Below, piece by piece: positions 61,994 to 64,000 of a stretch of 64,000 bases of DNA. The DNA is taken from NCBI RefSeq assembly GCF_900182695.1, contig NZ_FXTK01000010.1:60715-124714 (forward strand), in the 5' to 3' direction. A program made the translations under genes and the position numbers. This stretch comes from Paracoccus laeviglucosivorans (GTDB lineage Bacteria > Pseudomonadota > Alphaproteobacteria > Rhodobacterales > Rhodobacteraceae). Each line of letters opens with the position of its first letter. Positions within the stretch are counted from its first letter, which is position 1. Below the pieces are notes generated by a model, which saw nothing but the letters and a program-made list of their open reading frames with translations, ran no database searches and was not told the origin of the DNA.

Positions 61994-63718
61994 ATGACGG
62001 GACGAATTCTGACTGCCATGGGCATGGCCTGCGTTCTTGCGGGGCAGGGCGTTGCGCAAGAGGCAGCTTTTTTCTCGGACATGGACCGCATTCATCCGGT
62101 CTGGGCCGAAAACGGCATGGTCTCGGCGCAGGAGCGCGTCGCGGCTGAAATCGGGCGTGATATTCTGGCCCAAGGTGGCAATGCCGTTGATGCGGGGGTT
62201 GCAGTGGCCTTTGCGCTGGCAGTGACGCTGCCGCGGGCGGGCAATATCGGCGGTGGCGGCTTCATGCTGGTCCATGACGCCGAAACCGGCCAGACCCATG
62301 CCATCGATTATCGCGAAATGGCACCGTCTGGCGCGTCGCGCGACATGTTTCTTGATGACGCCGGCGAGGCGGATAGCGAAAAGTCTTTGCGCAGCGGGGC
62401 GGCTTCGGGCGTGCCCGGAACCGTCGCTGGGATGCGCATGGCGCTGGAGAATTACGGCAGCATGGAATGGGCCGAGGTCATCGCACCCGCGATCCGGCTG
62501 GCTGACGAAGGTATCACAGTTACCCCCGAACTGGCCGACAGCCTTGAGGCGGAGCGTGACAACCTGTCCAAACATCCCTCGACCGCCGCGATCTTTTTCA
62601 AGCCCGATGGCGCAGCTTGGCGGCCCGGCGAAAAGCTGGTTCAGGCCGATCTTGCACAGACCTTGAAGGCTGTGGCCGAACAGGGGCCGGACGGGTTTTA
62701 CAAGGGTGCGGTCGCCCAAAACATCGCCAAAGCCATTCAGGCGGCGGGCGGGCCGATGACGGTCGAGGATCTGGCCGCCTACAAGCCCGTGCTGCGCGAG
62801 CCGGTGCGCGGCACGTATCGCGGCTATGACATCGTGTCGATGCCGCCGCCTTCCTCGGGAGGGGTGCATCTGATCCAGATTCTGAACACGCTAGAAGGCT
62901 ATCCCATCGGCGCACTTGGCCATAACAGCGCCGAGACGATCCACCTGATGGCCGAGGCGATGAAACTGGCCTATGCCGATCGCTCGGAATATCTGGGTGA
63001 CCCGGATTTCTTCGATGTGCCGGTCGCGGCTTTGACCAGCAAGGACTATGCCGCCGAGTTGCGCGCCAAGATCAGCAATGATTTCGCGACGCCTTCGCCG
63101 ATGATCAAGCCCGGTGATCTTGCGCCTTACGAATCCGACCAGACCACGCATTTCTCGATCGTGGACAAGGAAGGGAATGCGGTCACCAATACCTATACCA
63201 TCAATCTGGATTACGGCTCGGGTCTGGTGGCTGCGGGCACGGGCGTCCTGATGAACAATGAGATGGACGATTTCTCGGCCAAACCCGGTGTGCCCAATGC
63301 CTTCGGGCTGGTGGGAGGAGAGGCGAATGCGGTGGCTGCGGGCAAACGGCCCCTGTCCTCGATGACGCCCACGCTGGTGCTGAAGGACGGCAAGGTCTGG
63401 CTGGCAACCGGATCGCCCGGTGGGGCGCGGATCATCACGACCACTTTGCAAGTGATCATGAACATGATCGACCATGGCATGAACGTGGCCGAAGCATCGA
63501 CCGCGCCGCGCATCCATCATCAGTGGCTGCCCGATGAATTGCGCATTGAGGAGGGAATCAGCGTCGATACCCTGCGCCTGCTGGCCGCCAAGGGGCACAC
63601 GATCAGCGAAAAGCCCGTCATGGGGTCAACGCAGTCGATCATGCGCGATCCCGACAGCGGTGCCCTGCTGGGCGCGTCGGACCCGCGTAGACCGGATGCC
63701 GCGACGGTTGGGTTCTGA
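61994..63718 (+). CDS. ggt: Gamma-glutamyltransferase
   Basis: 574 residues. A periplasmic N-terminal nucleophile hydrolase that cleaves glutathione or transfers its gamma-glutamyl group. The signal peptide is MTGRILTAMGMACVLAGQGVAQ. The proenzyme cleaves itself before the catalytic Thr in DQTTHFSIVDKEGNAV, giving large and small chains (cut near residue 382). Substrate-binding segments are GGNAVDAGVAVAFALAVT, GNIGGGGFML, MNNEMDDFS and PLSSMTPTLVL, then TGSPGGARI. The scoA gene follows after 55 bases. Confidence 0.95.
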   Translation: MTGRILTAMGMACVLAGQGVAQEAAFFSDMDRIHPVWAENGMVSAQERVAAEIGRDILAQGGNAVDAGVAVAFALAVTLPRAGNIGGGGFMLVHDAETGQTHAIDYREMAPSGASRDMFLDDAGEADSEKSLRSGAASGVPGTVAGMRMALENYGSMEWAEVIAPAIRLADEGITVTPELADSLEAERDNLSKHPSTAAIFFKPDGAAWRPGEKLVQADLAQTLKAVAEQGPDGFYKGAVAQNIAKAIQAAGGPMTVEDLAAYKPVLREPVRGTYRGYDIVSMPPPSSGGVHLIQILNTLEGYPIGALGHNSAETIHLMAEAMKLAYADRSEYLGDPDFFDVPVAALTSKDYAAELRAKISNDFATPSPMIKPGDLAPYESDQTTHFSIVDKEGNAVTNTYTINLDYGSGLVAAGTGVLMNNEMDDFSAKPGVPNAFGLVGGEANAVAAGKRPLSSMTPTLVLKDGKVWLATGSPGGARIITTTLQVIMNMIDHGMNVAEASTAPRIHHQWLPDELRIEEGISVDTLRLLAAKGHTISEKPVMGSTQSIMRDPDSGALLGASDPRRPDAATVGF

Positions 63719-63773
63719 TTGACAGGGCTTCGCTGCACCTGCACAAAATTCGCAGGGAAGCCCGGAGGACGTG

Positions 63774-64000
63774 ATGAAGAAGCTATACCCAAGCGCGGAT
63801 GCCGCGCTTGCCGATGTTCTGAAAGACGGAATTCTGATCGCTGCCGGGGGCTTTGGCCTATGCGGCATCCCCGAGCTTGCGATCGAGGCGATCCGCAAGT
63901 CGGGGGTCAAGGATCTGACGGTCGCCAGCAACAATTGCGGGGTGGATCATTTCGGTCTTGGCGTGCTGCTGGACAGCCGCCAGCTGCGCAAGATGATCAG
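63774..64000 (+). CDS. scoA: 3-oxoacid CoA-transferase subunit A, N-terminal part
   Basis: The frame begins at ATG 63774, with cccggagga before it, and runs off the right edge after 75 complete codons. The translated start MKKLYPSADAALADVLKDG, then AAGGFGLCGIPELAIEAIR and VASNNCGVDHFGLGVLLDS, is that of the alpha subunit of succinyl-CoA:3-ketoacid CoA transferase, used in ketone-body and acetoacetate metabolism. The G-x-G-x-x-G-x-P glycine loop binds CoA. The beta subunit gene would be expected next but is outside the window. Confidence 0.9.
   Translation, partial: MKKLYPSADAALADVLKDGILIAAGGFGLCGIPELAIEAIRKSGVKDLTVASNNCGVDHFGLGVLLDSRQLRKMI

Overview
The window looks like a chromosomal segment from an alphaproteobacterium of the Rhodobacteraceae, most probably Paracoccus or a close relative. 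The reasons are the high GC content, the 50-residue aa3 cytochrome oxidase subunit IV (CtaH, 26292-26444), COQ9, the DUF1491 and DUF2849 proteins, the pdxJ-acpS-lepB-rnc-era gene order, and the sulfite-reduction operon of DUF2849, CysI, APS-type CysH, DUF934 and Fpr. The genus is inferred from protein resemblance and gene order; no comparison was run.

Layout. 1-4908: translation genes rpmI, rplT and pheS, interrupted by an unknown gene, a cytochrome P450 and an ArsC-type reductase; pheT does not follow pheS. 4926-10132: an unknown membrane gene, a quinone oxidoreductase coupled to coq9, rpsU, an Lrp regulator, mscL, a glutathione S-transferase and an outer-membrane barrel protein. 10358-22081, nearly all minus strand: gyrB; the pdxJ, membrane protein, acpS, lepB, rnc, era, DUF1491 operon; then ispE, a TPR protein and ETF-quinone oxidoreductase. 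22394-34296: greA, azlCD, ctaH, a metallo-hydrolase coupled to an acyl-CoA dehydrogenase, tsaC, yqgE, a DsbD N-domain protein, a uracil-DNA glycosylase and leuB, then tRNA-Pro(CGG).

34476-51667 is the accessory part and the most interesting. Just beyond tRNA-Pro lies a degraded stretch with what looks like the end of a dehydrogenase gene. Then comes a block of about 16.7 kb, entirely minus strand, with seven tightly packed genes. Four encode very large or unusual proteins of unknown function (about 982, 1166, 1525 and 567 residues, the first with a DUF6603-like region). The next encodes a striking fusion of a phage-type holin, a lytic transglycosylase, a peptidoglycan-binding domain and an L,D-transpeptidase-like domain. 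The last two are membrane proteins, one resembling DUF4231/SLATT. There are no phage capsid, terminase, integrase or tail genes. My working hypothesis, which is inference only, is a dedicated system that makes a large protein assembly and has its own envelope-breaching protein.

51993-64000 returns to ordinary chromosome: an MFS symporter, a HisC-like aminotransferase, an Lrp regulator divergent from the cys operon, topA with a lysine-rich tail, gamma-glutamyltransferase, and the start of scoA. A 23-base repeat occurs at 54506 and twice, as an inverted pair, after topA.

Minus-strand genes often overlap by 1-8 bases (ATGA or TGATG junctions), so several operons are probably translationally coupled. 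Starts were moved from the longest frame to a better-supported codon wherever a ribosome binding site, an overlap or family alignment favoured it.
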